The notes under the pieces were generated by a model. It was not told the DNA's origin. It did not search any database and was given only the letters and a program-made list of their open reading frames with translations. Shown here one piece after another: positions 36,031 through 45,383 of a stretch of DNA of 64,000 bases. Source of the DNA: Roseiarcus sp963775575. Its GTDB lineage: Bacteria > Pseudomonadota > Alphaproteobacteria > Rhizobiales > Beijerinckiaceae. Each line of letters begins with the position of its first letter. The stretch's first letter is position 1. The position numbers and the translations under genes were made by a program. The DNA lies in contig CAVZJG010000001.1 in the NCBI GenBank assembly GCA_963775575.1, positions 33,832 through 97,831 on the forward strand, read 5' to 3'.

Positions 36031-37641
36031 ATGAGTGCGCGCCAGGACGTCCTCTGCATCCACCCCGACGACGACATGCTGGTCGCGCTAAACGATCTGG
36101 CTGTCGGCGCTGTGGTGTATTGCGATCAAGAACCCTACCGGATTTCGAGCTTGGTGCAACGCAAGCACAAATTCGCGCGTCGAGCTTTTGCCGCCGGTGA
36201 GTTGCTCAAACTCTACGGCGTTCCCGTGGGACGGGCTACGCAGCCCATCCGCAAAGGCGAGGCCATCACCAGCGACAACCTGACACATTACGCCGCCGAG
36301 GTGGTGGATGGGGTAGGCGCCAAGACGTACCAGTGGACGCCGCCGGACGTGCGCCGCTGGCGAAACGCGACTTTCAAGGGCGTCGTCCGCTCCGACGGTC
36401 GCGCCGGCACCGCCAACTATTGGCTGATCTTCCCGTTAGTGTTTTGCGAAAACCGCAACGTCGAACGGCTGCGCAATGCCTTGGAAGGCCCGTTGGGTTA
36501 CGCCAACGAAGATTTGGCTGCATTCGCCCGCTCTCTGTTGAACGATGGCGTTGCCGCCCCTAAGGCGGTTCAACGCCCCTTTGAAAACTTGGACGGGATC
36601 CGCATGATCACCCATGCCGGCGGCTGTGGCGGGACCCGTGCGGACGCACGCGCGCTGTGCAAAATCCTGGCGGCCTATGCCGATCACCCCAATGTGGCGG
36701 GCGTCACCGTGTTCAGCCTGGGTTGCCAAAACGCCCAGATTTCGATGTTCAAAGATGCGTTGAAAGCGCAAAATTCAAACTTCGACAAGCCCTGTTTGAT
36801 CTATGAGCAACAGCGGTGGGATGGCGATAAGGCCATGATGCAGGCCGCGCTGCAAGACACCCTGAAAGCGCTGAACCAAGCCAATCAGGTTACGCGACAA
36901 CCCGTGCCCTTATCGAACCTCAAAATCGGCGTGAAATGTGGCGGCTCCGACGGATTCTCGGGCCTGACCGCCAACCCTACGATTGGCCAGGTTTCGGATA
37001 TCGTTGTGGCGCTGGGCGGCGCCTCGCTGTTGGCTGAATTTCCTGAATTGTGCGGCATCGAGGCCAACCTGATCGAGCGTTGCATCCATGATAGCGACAA
37101 ACAACGCTTCTTGAAATTGATGCGCGATTTTGAGGCCAAGGCCGAGGCCGTCGGCGCGCGCTTCGCCGACAACCCAAGCCCCGGCAACATCCGCGACGGT
37201 CTGATCACAGACGCGATGAAGTCCGCCGGCGCGGCTAAGAAAGGTGGAACCTCGCCTATTGTCTCGGTGCTGGACTATGGCGAACCGGTCCGCGACGCGG
37301 GATTATCGCTATTGTGTACGCCAGGCAACGACGTGGAGTCGGTGACGGCTATCGTGGCCTCAGGGGCCAATGTGGTTTTGTTTTCCACCGGCTTGGGTAC
37401 GCCTACTGGGAACCCCATCGTGCCCGTATTGAAGATCGCCAGCAACAGTCCTGTCGCGCGCAGCCTGTCCGACATTATCGACTTTGACTGCGGCCCAGCG
37501 CTGGAAGGCAAGTCGATAAATGAATTGGCAAAAGAACTGCTGGATGTGGTTATCGACACCGCCTCTGGCGACTACCGGACAAAGGCCGCTCAATTGCAGC
37601 AATACGACTTCACGTTTTGGAAGCGGGACATCTCGCTCTGA
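36031..37641 (+). CDS. uxaA: Altronate dehydratase
   Basis: 536 residues. The N-terminal SAF-like domain (CIHPDDDMLVALNDLAVGAVV...) is followed by the UxaA/GarD catalytic part: GVVRSDGRAGTANYWLIFPLVFCENRNVERL, HAGGCGGTRADA, FSLGCQNAQISMF, GVKCGGSDGFSGLTANP. Dehydrates D-altronate to KDG using an iron centre. ATG at 36031 with AGGAA eight bases upstream; a GTG 11 codons earlier overlaps the previous remnant. Third-position G+C is visibly lower than in uxaC, suggesting a different donor. Followed by uxaB at 43 bp. Confidence 0.94.
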   Translation: MSARQDVLCIHPDDDMLVALNDLAVGAVVYCDQEPYRISSLVQRKHKFARRAFAAGELLKLYGVPVGRATQPIRKGEAITSDNLTHYAAEVVDGVGAKTYQWTPPDVRRWRNATFKGVVRSDGRAGTANYWLIFPLVFCENRNVERLRNALEGPLGYANEDLAAFARSLLNDGVAAPKAVQRPFENLDGIRMITHAGGCGGTRADARALCKILAAYADHPNVAGVTVFSLGCQNAQISMFKDALKAQNSNFDKPCLIYEQQRWDGDKAMMQAALQDTLKALNQANQVTRQPVPLSNLKIGVKCGGSDGFSGLTANPTIGQVSDIVVALGGASLLAEFPELCGIEANLIERCIHDSDKQRFLKLMRDFEAKAEAVGARFADNPSPGNIRDGLITDAMKSAGAAKKGGTSPIVSVLDYGEPVRDAGLSLLCTPGNDVESVTAIVASGANVVLFSTGLGTPTGNPIVPVLKIASNSPVARSLSDIIDFDCGPALEGKSINELAKELLDVVIDTASGDYRTKAAQLQQYDFTFWKRDISL

Positions 37642-37684
37642 TCGATCTGACCGACCCTAAGCCACGCTGACGAGAAATAGGACC

Positions 37685-39151
37685 GTGCAACGACTTCATC
37701 GCGACCAAGCCTTCAAACTGCCCATTCGCATCATGCAAGTTGGACAGGGCAATTTTTTACGCGCGTTCTTTGACTGGCAAATTGACATCCTCAATGAGCG
37801 CTGCGGACTTGACGCCGGCATCGTGATTGTGCGCCCCACCACGCGCTCCAGCGCGCCGCTGCTTGACACACAAGATGGTGTTTACACCACACTGATCCGT
37901 GGCCTCGACGACCAGGGTCGAGCGGTGAAGGAATACCGCAAGATCCGTTGCGTGCAGCGCGAACTGCACTTGCTGTCCATGTACGACGACTATCTTGCGC
38001 TCGCGCGCGAGCCTCTGTTGCGTTTTGTGGTGTCCAACACCACCGAAGCTGGCATCGCCGTCAATGACGGCGACGCTTACAACGACCGGCCTCCTCTGAG
38101 TTTTCCTGCCAAACTGACCCGCTGGCTGCACGAGCGCTTCCGTCACTTCAAGGGCGCGACAAACAAAGGCGTTGTGCTTCTGCCCTGCGAACTCATTGAC
38201 AACAATGGACTTGAGCTGAAATCGGCGATTGCGCACTACGCTCGGCTGTGGGGCCTGGAGAGTGAATTCCAAACCTGGTTAGACCAGGCGTGCGCCTTCT
38301 GCTCCACTCTGGTCGATCGCATCGTGACCGGCTACCCCAGCGACGAAATTTCCGCCATCGAACAAGAATTGGGCTACCGAGATAATTTTCTGGTAGCCGC
38401 CGAATACTATTACCTGTTCGTGATTGAGGGTCCTGCCTGGCTCGGAAAAGAGCTTAAGCTGGAAAATAGCGCTCTCCACGTTCAACTGGTCAATGACATC
38501 AAACCCTACAAGCAACGCAAAGTAGGAATTCTCAACGGGGGCCATACCTGCCTGGTTCCGGTGGCGCTGCTCGCTGGCCCGCGCACGGTGGGAGAAGCAA
38601 TGAACGATGCCGAGATCAACCGATTTCTGATGAACGCGCTGGATGACGAAATCATTCCGGCTTTGCCCCAAGACCCCGAGCAATTAAAACGCTTTGCCGC
38701 CGACGTTCTGCGCCGTTTTCGCAATCCCTACATCAAGCACCGGCTTGAATCGATCGCTCTGAACAGTTGGAGCAAATTTGCCACTCGCGTTATGCCGCAA
38801 ATGCTGATCTACCAAGCCGCACGGAAAAGCGCCCCGCCGCACCTCACCTTGGCGTTGGCCGCCACAGTGCGTCTCTACCGGGGCGATGTAATTCCCCTGG
38901 CCGACGACAGCGCCAACCTGCTCTGGTTCAATTCCGCCTGGAGCAGACAACAAGAGAGGCAGGGGTCATGGGGCGAATTGGCCCGGGAATGCCTGGCCAA
39001 CCAAGCGTTCTGGAAACAAGACCTGAGCCTGGTCCCAGGCCTGGTCGAAGCATTGGCCGGGCCTCTCGAAATCATCGCTACGAAAGGCATTCGCGCCGCC
39101 CTTCAGAGCCTTAGCGATGCGCGCGGTTTTAAGAAAGGAGCATTGGCCTGA
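37685..39151 (+). CDS. uxaB: Tagaturonate reductase (altronate oxidoreductase)
   Basis: 488 residues, polyol dehydrogenase family. IMQVGQGNFLRAFFDWQIDILNER is the nucleotide-binding start specific to UxaB, with LLPCELIDNNG, DRIVTGYP and KVGILNGGHTCLVP further on. Reduces D-tagaturonate to D-altronate with NADH, feeding UxaA. GTG start at 37685. Shares the atypical, less G+C-rich codon use of uxaA, so the two were probably acquired as a unit. Confidence 0.94.
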   Translation: MQRLHRDQAFKLPIRIMQVGQGNFLRAFFDWQIDILNERCGLDAGIVIVRPTTRSSAPLLDTQDGVYTTLIRGLDDQGRAVKEYRKIRCVQRELHLLSMYDDYLALAREPLLRFVVSNTTEAGIAVNDGDAYNDRPPLSFPAKLTRWLHERFRHFKGATNKGVVLLPCELIDNNGLELKSAIAHYARLWGLESEFQTWLDQACAFCSTLVDRIVTGYPSDEISAIEQELGYRDNFLVAAEYYYLFVIEGPAWLGKELKLENSALHVQLVNDIKPYKQRKVGILNGGHTCLVPVALLAGPRTVGEAMNDAEINRFLMNALDDEIIPALPQDPEQLKRFAADVLRRFRNPYIKHRLESIALNSWSKFATRVMPQMLIYQAARKSAPPHLTLALAATVRLYRGDVIPLADDSANLLWFNSAWSRQQERQGSWGELARECLANQAFWKQDLSLVPGLVEALAGPLEIIATKGIRAALQSLSDARGFKKGALA

Positions 39152-39159
39152 GCCAAGCT

Positions 39160-39342
39160 TTGTCGACTTGGAACCTCAAGTCACTTCAATTCAAAGCGTG
39201 GAAACAACAGAAGAAACTGACAGGGATGCGTTGGTGGATGGTCGGCCTGGTCACCGCAGACTTGATCGTCGACTACCTCGCCAGCAACCCTCTCTCGGTC
39301 GCCGCGCCGACGGCGCATTGCTGCTGCGCACGGGCGTCATAG
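39160..39342 (+). pseudogene. MFS transporter N-terminal remnant
   Basis: The frame reads KLTGMRWWMVGLVTADLIVDYLASNPLSVAAPT, the first membrane helix of an ExuT/sugar-acid MFS transporter (compare family RWW-V ... NYL-R--LSVAAPT). It then loses homology and stops. The following 100 bp lead straight into the aldolase gene, so a transporter gene has been deleted internally. It marks the right-hand junction of the uxaA-uxaB segment. Confidence 0.65.
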
Positions 39343-39439
39343 ACCCGCCTTCCCAATGGCCGCCGCGGCGGTCGCCCTCGGATTCGGTCCAACCGACATG
39401 CTGCATGGAAGCTTTCAGACCACAGAGGAGACAACGAAA

Positions 39440-40111
39440 ATGTCAGTCGATCGTATGGCGGTTCTGTCGGCGATGGTGGGCCAGGGAATGATCCCGGTGT
39501 TCTATCATCCCGACGTCGAGGTTTGTAAGAAGGTGATCCAGGCCTGCGCCAATGGCGGCGCCAAATGCATCGAGTTCACCAATCGCGGCGATTTCGCCTC
39601 GCACGTCTTCCTCGATGTCGCCCGGCACTTCGCCAAAGCCGATCCGAGCATGATCATGGGCGTCGGCTCTGTCGTCGATGCGCCGACCGCGGGGATCTAC
39701 ATCGCCAACGGGGCGAAATTCGTCGTCGGCCCGCTGCTCAACGCCGACGTCGCCAAGCTGTGCAACCGCCGCAAGATCGCCTACAGCCCCGGATGCGGAT
39801 CGATGACGGAAATCGGTCAGGCCGAAGAATTCGGTTGCGAGATCGTCAAGGTGTTCCCCGGCAACTCGGTCGGCGGGCCGGAATTCGTCAAGTCGGTGCT
39901 CGGCCCCTGTCCGTGGACGCGCATCATGCCGACCGGCGGCGTGGATTGCACCGAAGATTCGCTGAAGAAGTGGTTCAACGCCGGGGTCGCCTGCGTCGGC
40001 ATGGGCTCCAAGCTGATCACCAAGCAGCTTCTCGACGCCCAGGATTACGCCGGGATCGAGAAGAAGGTGCGCGACACCGTTCAGTTGATCAAATCCATTC
40101 GCGGGAAATGA
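39440..40111 (+). CDS. eda: 2-keto-3-deoxy-6-phosphogluconate aldolase
   Basis: 223 residues. Class I aldolase TIM barrel: MIPVFYHPDVEVCKKVIQACANGGAKCIEFTNRG, GVGSVVDAPTAGIYIANGAKFVVGP, the Schiff-base Lys in CEIVKVFPGN and RIMPTGGVDCTEDSLKKWFNAGVACVGMGSKL. Cleaves KDPG to pyruvate and glyceraldehyde-3-phosphate, the last step of the pathway. ATG at 39440 with GGAG upstream; a longer frame (28 more codons) lacks family support. The kinase gene starts 4 bp after the stop. Confidence 0.93.
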   Translation: MSVDRMAVLSAMVGQGMIPVFYHPDVEVCKKVIQACANGGAKCIEFTNRGDFASHVFLDVARHFAKADPSMIMGVGSVVDAPTAGIYIANGAKFVVGPLLNADVAKLCNRRKIAYSPGCGSMTEIGQAEEFGCEIVKVFPGNSVGGPEFVKSVLGPCPWTRIMPTGGVDCTEDSLKKWFNAGVACVGMGSKLITKQLLDAQDYAGIEKKVRDTVQLIKSIRGK

Positions 40112-40114
40112 GCC

Positions 40115-41218
40115 ATGAGCGAGATCTTGGAAATCCGGCCGGCGAGCGAGACCAAATGGGATTGCGCTTCGTTCGGCGAAGTCATGCTGCGGTTCGACCC
40201 CGGCTTCGGGCGCGTGCGTACGGCGCGCAGCTTCCAGGTCTGGGAAGGCGGCGGCGAATACAATGTGGCGCGGGCGATGCGCAAGTGCTGGGGCAAGCGC
40301 GCCACGGTGGTCACGGCGCTGCCGCAGAACGATCTCGGTTGGCTGGCCCTGGATCTGATGTGGCAGGGCGGGGTCGACACCTCGCATCTCGTCTGGCGCG
40401 AATTTGACGGCATCGGCCGCAATACGCGCGTTGGCCTGAATTTCACCGAGAAGGGCTTCGGCGTACGCGCGGCGCTCGGATGCTCGGACCGCGGCCACTC
40501 GGCCGCCTCGCAGATCAAGCCGGGCGAAGTGAACTGGGAGAAGCTGTTTGGCGAGGAAGGCGTACGGTGGTTCCACACCGGCGGCATCTTCGCCGCGCTG
40601 GCGCCCAACACCGCCGAAGCGGTCATCGAAGCGGTGGAAGCGGCTCACAAATACGGAACCATCGTCTCCTACGACCTGAATTATCGCGCCTCCCTGTGGA
40701 AGAGCCAGGGCGGACAGGCCGGCGCACAGAAGATCAACCGCGCGATCGCCAAGCATGTTGACGTCATGCTCGGCAACGAGGAGGACTTCACCGCCTGCCT
40801 CGGCTTCGAGGTTGAAGGCCTGGACGAGCACATCTCCAAAATCGACCCAGCCAATTTCAAGAAGATGATCGCCGCGGCGGTCAAGGCGTTCCCCAACTTC
40901 AAGGTGGCGGCCACGACGCTGCGCAACGCCAAGACCGCCAGCGTCAACGACTGGGGCGCCGTCATCTTCGCCGGCGACCAGTTCTATGAGGCGCCATTGC
41001 GCGAGAACCTCGAGATCTACGACCGGGTCGGCGGCGGCGACGGCTTCGCCTCGGGTCTGGCCTACGCTTTCCTCGAAGGCAAGGGTCCGCAGGCGGCGGT
41101 CGAGTACGGCGCGGCCCACGGCGCGCTGGCGATGACCACGCCCGGCGACACCTCGATGGTCAACGTCAAGGAGGTTGAAGCGGTCATGAAGGGCAAGGGC
41201 GCCCGCGTGATCCGTTAA
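40115..41218 (+). CDS. kdgK: 2-keto-3-deoxygluconate kinase, PfkB family
   Basis: 367 residues, a little longer than typical KdgK. PfkB fold: ASFGEVMLRFDPGFGRVRTA, GGGEYNVARAMRKCWGKRATVVTALPQNDLG, and the C-terminal signature DRVGGGDGFASGLAYAFLEGK with the catalytic Asp in GGGDGF. Phosphorylates KDG to KDPG, linking both dehydratases to the aldolase encoded 3 bp upstream. Last gene of the hexuronate set; the island's right end follows 280 bp later. Codon use is close to the host's. Confidence 0.92.
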   Translation: MSEILEIRPASETKWDCASFGEVMLRFDPGFGRVRTARSFQVWEGGGEYNVARAMRKCWGKRATVVTALPQNDLGWLALDLMWQGGVDTSHLVWREFDGIGRNTRVGLNFTEKGFGVRAALGCSDRGHSAASQIKPGEVNWEKLFGEEGVRWFHTGGIFAALAPNTAEAVIEAVEAAHKYGTIVSYDLNYRASLWKSQGGQAGAQKINRAIAKHVDVMLGNEEDFTACLGFEVEGLDEHISKIDPANFKKMIAAAVKAFPNFKVAATTLRNAKTASVNDWGAVIFAGDQFYEAPLRENLEIYDRVGGGDGFASGLAYAFLEGKGPQAAVEYGAAHGALAMTTPGDTSMVNVKEVEAVMKGKGARVIR

Positions 41219-41497
41219 TCCCCGCCGGAGGGCGGGCGGTCCGTACGCGTCCGAGAGGCGCCGCTTTCTTCACGGACGAAAAAAGCATCCGCTCAACAAG
41301 GCGCTATACATCTTTCTTCCCGACGACGCGCGCGAACCTTTTTGTGTCCCTCACTGAACCGCTTCGCAGCGCGCTGACGACCGTCAAGCTGAACAGCAGA
41401 TTGCCCCGGAAATCTTGACATACGATAACTGCCTGAAAATCAACATCTTATATCACTCAGGAAAAGTCCGTAAAAACGAGAAAGCTGGGATTGTCGC
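41219..41497. other. Right end of island, non-coding
   Basis: 280 bp, increasingly A+T-rich toward the att site. A short stem CCCGCC-GGAG-GGCGGG just after kdgK (41222-41237) could aid termination. No integrase gene or other coding frame seen. Confidence 0.4.
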
Positions 41498-41542
41498 ACT
41501 CTGACTCCGTCAATCTTGGTTCGAATCCAGGTCCCCCAGCCA
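41498..41542. repeat. attR-like repeat: partial copy of tRNA-Gln
   Basis: 45 nt identical to the 3' part of tRNA-Gln at 23827-23871. The bases before it do not form the rest of a tRNA, so it is not a gene but the distal attachment-site copy. Confidence 0.9.
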
Positions 41543-42429
41543 ATAATTTCAATAAGTTAATTGAGTAAGCCGGACGGCATTCGGTCCTTGGCTACCATCG
41601 GGCTGCCAGCCGACGCAATTGGCAAAGGATCGATACCGACGACCCGCGCCATGATCCCCGAATAGTCGATTGTGGTCGCTCGCGGACCAGAAGGACTTAG
41701 AGGAAAGACGGAAGCTCGGGGCCTAACCGGCCCCAAAGGCAAGCGAGGGAAGCGCTTTATCCGCTTGACTTTCCAAAGATATTTGTTATTGTACATCATG
41801 CACGCGGTTTATTTTTGCCGCCGTCTTAGCTTTCGATCGACCGGACGTTTCCGGGCTGCGCTAGCCGGCGAACGTGCGCCATCGTCGTCCGTTTGGTCCG
41901 AGATTCTCCAGATGGAGGCCTCGGGCAGGCCGAGATTGCCGCTGTTGGCGGCCAACGGCAAGACGGCAGCATCGCCGCGGGTCGCAGATGCGCTTCTGAG
42001 GCGCCGAATTGGCCACGCGGCATTGCCCGGGCGAATTTAGTCCGGCAGGAAGATCTCCCGATGGGGTCGGTTGTTTGTAAGGCTACGACACTTCGCAGCA
42101 ACGAACGTCCGCATCGGCATTTCGATCGCCCAAACCCGCCATTCCGCTATCGGCCAACCTTCGCATTCGCTTTCGGCTGCTTCGCGCGCATTGCGGCCAG
42201 TCCTGGCCAATCATGCGTTTCTCGAAAGCGGACGCCTTGCCGGCGAGGCGTTTTCGGCGACCGTGGGTGGGAAGCAGCCGCCGCGATGGCCGCGCGGCGG
42301 CCAGACTTTCACGCCAAGTTAGGCGAGCCGGTCAAGCTCGCGGCGAGGCTGGCAAAACTGCCGCGGCGGCCGTCTATTTTCACATTGCCGTCGCGCGCAG
42401 AAGGTGATGACGGGGGCCGGCTCGGAGCT
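41543..42429. other. Stretch without a recognisable gene
   Basis: About 890 bp right of the att copy. Several open frames on both strands, none with family motifs; the stretch looks like decayed sequence between the island and the second catabolic region. Confidence 0.4.
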
Positions 42430-42683
42430 GACGCACACGCGACGAGGGACTCGTCGTTTCCGACGCCGCGGTTGCCGAGGCATCGCCTCAGCAAATTTGC
42501 GTCGAAAAGGAATCACGCCGGCGTCTTATGTATGCGCGCCACAGTTAATTCGCGATCGTGTAGCTGCTATTCACATTCATTTTGATCTCCCTCCCTGCGC
42601 CTACTGTACGACCCGTTCGAACACGGGGGACGCCATTTTGACTTCCACGTTGACCATGCCCGAAATCGATGTGCGGAAATGTA
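42430..42683 (+). repeat. Shared leader repeat R1, upstream of the LIV importer operon
   Basis: Closely similar, in the direction of its downstream gene, to R3 (58925-59188) and R4 (60285-60535), and in its second half to R2 (52845-52985). Contains the palindrome GCCGAGGCATCGCCTCAGC (42474-42492), then conserved TTATGTATGCGCGCCACA, ATTCACATTCATTTTGATC and GACTTCCACGTTGACCATG. The end resembles the start of an SDR coding region (MPEIDVR) and stops soon after. The importer operon starts 495 bp downstream. Confidence 0.8.
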
Positions 42684-43178
42684 GATGAGCATCCAACGTT
42701 GACGCCACGCTCGCAGGACCAATCAACAGGTTACCGTGCCGATCGGCGTGGGGACCCTACGTCGATCGACAGTAAAATAGCTTTTCCAAATTGGCAACCC
42801 CAATCCACACAGTTGGAGGAGAAATGGAGGACAAGCCGACCGGGACTTTGTGAATTTGCACGCAAGTACCTGACATAGTGTCGTAGCGGCAACGCTGCAC
42901 ACCGGTAGGGACCTGATCGAGTTTCACTCGATTGGTATTAGCGAGAGAGACTACCTTCTCATGTGCTAGAGCCTGGTCAAAATCAGGACCGTGCCCTAGG
43001 ACGTGTGAAGGCTTCGAATCGAGTGGAGAATACAGCTGACGTCGCTCGCTATGTACGGAAGGGTCGCGTTTAAAACAATTGGCCGACGCCGTTCGCCTTG
43101 CAGACGGTGTTCTGCCATTTGAATGAACAGCTGACGCGGACCCGTGAGACAGTGATCGTGCAAGGGAGGGAGTTTCTC
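42684..43178. promoter_or_regulatory. Leader region of the LIV importer operon
   Basis: Non-coding. Holds TGCCGATCGGCGTGGGGACC (42730-42749), which resembles a scrap at 59270 and IS-end-like sequence, and a small palindrome ATCGAG-TTTCA-CTCGAT at 42916-42932. Either could be regulatory; no promoter boxes are clear. Confidence 0.35.
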
Positions 43179-44414
43179 ATGAAAACAAGAATCGCGTTGG
43201 CTGCTGCGGCCCTCATCGGGTTCGCCGGCACGGCATTCGCCCAAGACACAACCAAGATCGCCTTTATCGATCCCCTCTCCGGGGGCAACGCCGCGGTCGG
43301 CGAAATCAGCTTGAATACCAACCGCTTTATTGCGGAGGAGATCAACGCCGCGGGCGGCGTGAACGGCAAAAAACTCGAAATCGTCCCCTTCGACAACAAG
43401 GGAAATCCGCAAGAGACCCTGGTCCAAGCCCAGAAGGCCGCCGACGAGGGCATTCGCGTCTTCATTCAAGGCAGCGGGTCGGGCGTCGCCGACGCGTTGA
43501 ACGAGTGGTTGCGCAAATATAATGACCGCAACCCGGGCAAAGAGATCCTCTATCTCAACTATGGCGCCGTGGACCCGGCTCTCACCAACGCGAAATGCAA
43601 CTTCTGGCATTTCCGTTGGGATATCGGCTCGGACATCCGCATGCAAGCGGCGGCGTCGTTCATCAAGGGTAGGCCGGAAGTCAAGAAGGTCTACCTCATC
43701 AACCAGGACTATTCTTTCGGCCAATCCGTGGCGAAGTTCGCGCGCGAGATGCTGAAAGAGCAGCGTCCCGACATCGAGATCGTCGGCGACGAATTGCATC
43801 CGCTGGTGAAAGTGACGGACTTCTCCCCCTACATCGCCAAGATCAAGGCGTCGGGCGCCGACACGGTGATCACCGGCAACTGGGGCCCGGACTTCTCGTT
43901 GCTGCTGAAAGCGGCCGCCGACGCGGGCTTGCAGGTCAATTGGTACACCTACTACGCCGGCGCCGTCGGCGGACCGACGGCCGTCAGACAAACGGGTCTC
44001 GCCGACCATGTCTTCGAGATCTTCGAGGGCGTCGTGAATTCTGCTCCCCCCGCGGCGCAGAAATTCGAGACGGACTTCCGCGCCAAGCTCGGCGTCGGCC
44101 TGTTCTATCCACGCCAGGTCAATGAGCTGAGGATGTTCGCCGCGGCGGCCAATGCGGTCAAGTCGAATGACGACATCAAAGCGATCGCCTATCAGCTCGA
44201 AGGCATGAAGTTCGCCACTCTCGACGGCGGCGAGGGCTACATGCGCAAGGACGACCACCAGTTCATCCAAGACCTCTTCATCTCCAGCTTCGGACCGCTG
44301 GGGCCAAACGACAAGTTTGACGAAGAGCACACGGGTTGGGGCTGGAAGCAGATCGCTAAGGTCGACAAGGAGAATACGTTGGTTCCGACGACCTGCAACA
44401 TGCAGCGTCCGTGA
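43179..44414 (+). CDS. Branched-chain amino acid-type ABC transporter substrate-binding protein
   Basis: 411 residues. Sec signal peptide MKTRIALAAAALIGFAGTAFAQ, then a Peripla_BP_6 fold (TKIAFIDPLSGGNAAVGEISLNTNRFIAEEINAAGGVNGKKLEIVPFDNKGNPQETL). LIV-type binding proteins of this group often bind carboxylic acids, amides or aromatic acids rather than amino acids. ATG at 43179 with GGGAGGGAG upstream. First gene of a complete five-gene importer; given the downstream BKACE/CoA-transferase genes the ligand may be a hydroxy or keto acid (inference). Confidence 0.9.
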   Translation: MKTRIALAAAALIGFAGTAFAQDTTKIAFIDPLSGGNAAVGEISLNTNRFIAEEINAAGGVNGKKLEIVPFDNKGNPQETLVQAQKAADEGIRVFIQGSGSGVADALNEWLRKYNDRNPGKEILYLNYGAVDPALTNAKCNFWHFRWDIGSDIRMQAAASFIKGRPEVKKVYLINQDYSFGQSVAKFAREMLKEQRPDIEIVGDELHPLVKVTDFSPYIAKIKASGADTVITGNWGPDFSLLLKAAADAGLQVNWYTYYAGAVGGPTAVRQTGLADHVFEIFEGVVNSAPPAAQKFETDFRAKLGVGLFYPRQVNELRMFAAAANAVKSNDDIKAIAYQLEGMKFATLDGGEGYMRKDDHQFIQDLFISSFGPLGPNDKFDEEHTGWGWKQIAKVDKENTLVPTTCNMQRP

Positions 44415-44447
44415 GCGCCAACGCGAACTGAGGCCGAGAGACGCGCC

Positions 44448-45383
44448 GTGTCAGAACTCATCATGTTCTCGTCGCTGAACGGCGTCCTCTACGGCATGCT
44501 GCTGTTCATGATGGCGAGCGGGCTGACGCTCATCTTCAGCATGATGGGCGTCCTCAACTTCGCTCACGCCAGCTTCTATATGCTCGGGGCCTACTTCGGC
44601 TTTGAAATCAGCCGTCGCATCGGATTTTGGCCCGGGGTCGTGATTGCGCCGCTCCTCGTCGGGGGAGTCGGCGCAATCGTCGAACGCTACGGCCTTCGCC
44701 GCGTCCATCGCTACGGCCATGTTTCCGAACTGCTGTTCACCTTCGGCCTCGCCTTCGTCATCGAACAACTGGTCGAAATGTTCTGGGGCAAGACGCCGGC
44801 CGACTATCGCGTCCCCCCTTCGCTCGACTTCGTCGCGTTCCGGATGTTCGGAACGAACTACCCAGCCTACCGATTGTTCATCTTGCTGACCGCGGCCGCG
44901 ATGTTCGTGTTCCTGATCCTGGTTCTCCAGCGCACGCGCGTCGGTCTCATCATCCGCGCCGCGCTCACGCATCCGCACATGGCCGCCATGCTCGGCCACA
45001 ACGTGCCGCAAGTGTTCATGGCCGTCTTCGGCGTCGGCTGCGCGCTTGCCGGCTTGGCGGGCGCCATTGCTGGACCGGCGCTCGTTACGCAGCCCTCGAT
45101 GGCCGCGGATCTGGGCCCGATCCTGTTTGTCGTGGTGATCGTCGGCGGCATGGGTTCGCTGGCCGGCGCCTTTGTCGCGTCCTTGCTCGTGGGGATCATC
45201 CAGACATTCGCGGTCGCGATCAACGTGTCGCTCGGCGCGGTCTTCGGATCGGTCGCACCGCCGTTGCTCGGCGACCTTTGGACGGTGACGGTCGCACAGC
45301 TCGCGCCCGTCATTCCCTACATACTTCTCATCGTGGTGCTCGTTTTCCGCCCGACGGGCTTGATGGGGACGCGAGAGTCGTGA
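44448..45383 (+). CDS. LIV-type ABC transporter permease (LivH-like)
   Basis: 311 residues, about eight membrane helices. GLTLIFSMMGVLNFAHASFYMLGAY is the LivH hallmark, followed by the ERYGLRRVHRYGHVSELLFTFGLAF block and GGMGSLAGAFVASLLVGIIQTF. GTG start at 44448 behind GAGAG. Forms the channel with the LivM-type partner whose GTG start overlaps this stop by 4 nt. Confidence 0.92.
   Translation: MSELIMFSSLNGVLYGMLLFMMASGLTLIFSMMGVLNFAHASFYMLGAYFGFEISRRIGFWPGVVIAPLLVGGVGAIVERYGLRRVHRYGHVSELLFTFGLAFVIEQLVEMFWGKTPADYRVPPSLDFVAFRMFGTNYPAYRLFILLTAAAMFVFLILVLQRTRVGLIIRAALTHPHMAAMLGHNVPQVFMAVFGVGCALAGLAGAIAGPALVTQPSMAADLGPILFVVVIVGGMGSLAGAFVASLLVGIIQTFAVAINVSLGAVFGSVAPPLLGDLWTVTVAQLAPVIPYILLIVVLVFRPTGLMGTRES

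Noticed and set aside
41498..41542. A second tRNA gene
   Set aside because: Only the 3' 45 nt of tRNA-Gln are present; the 5' acceptor strand and D arm are missing. Treated as an attachment-site copy.
41557..41799. An 80-codon minus-strand frame beside the right att copy, considered as an integrase remnant
   Set aside because: No tyrosine-recombinase motif (no R-H-R-Y context); sequence looks random.
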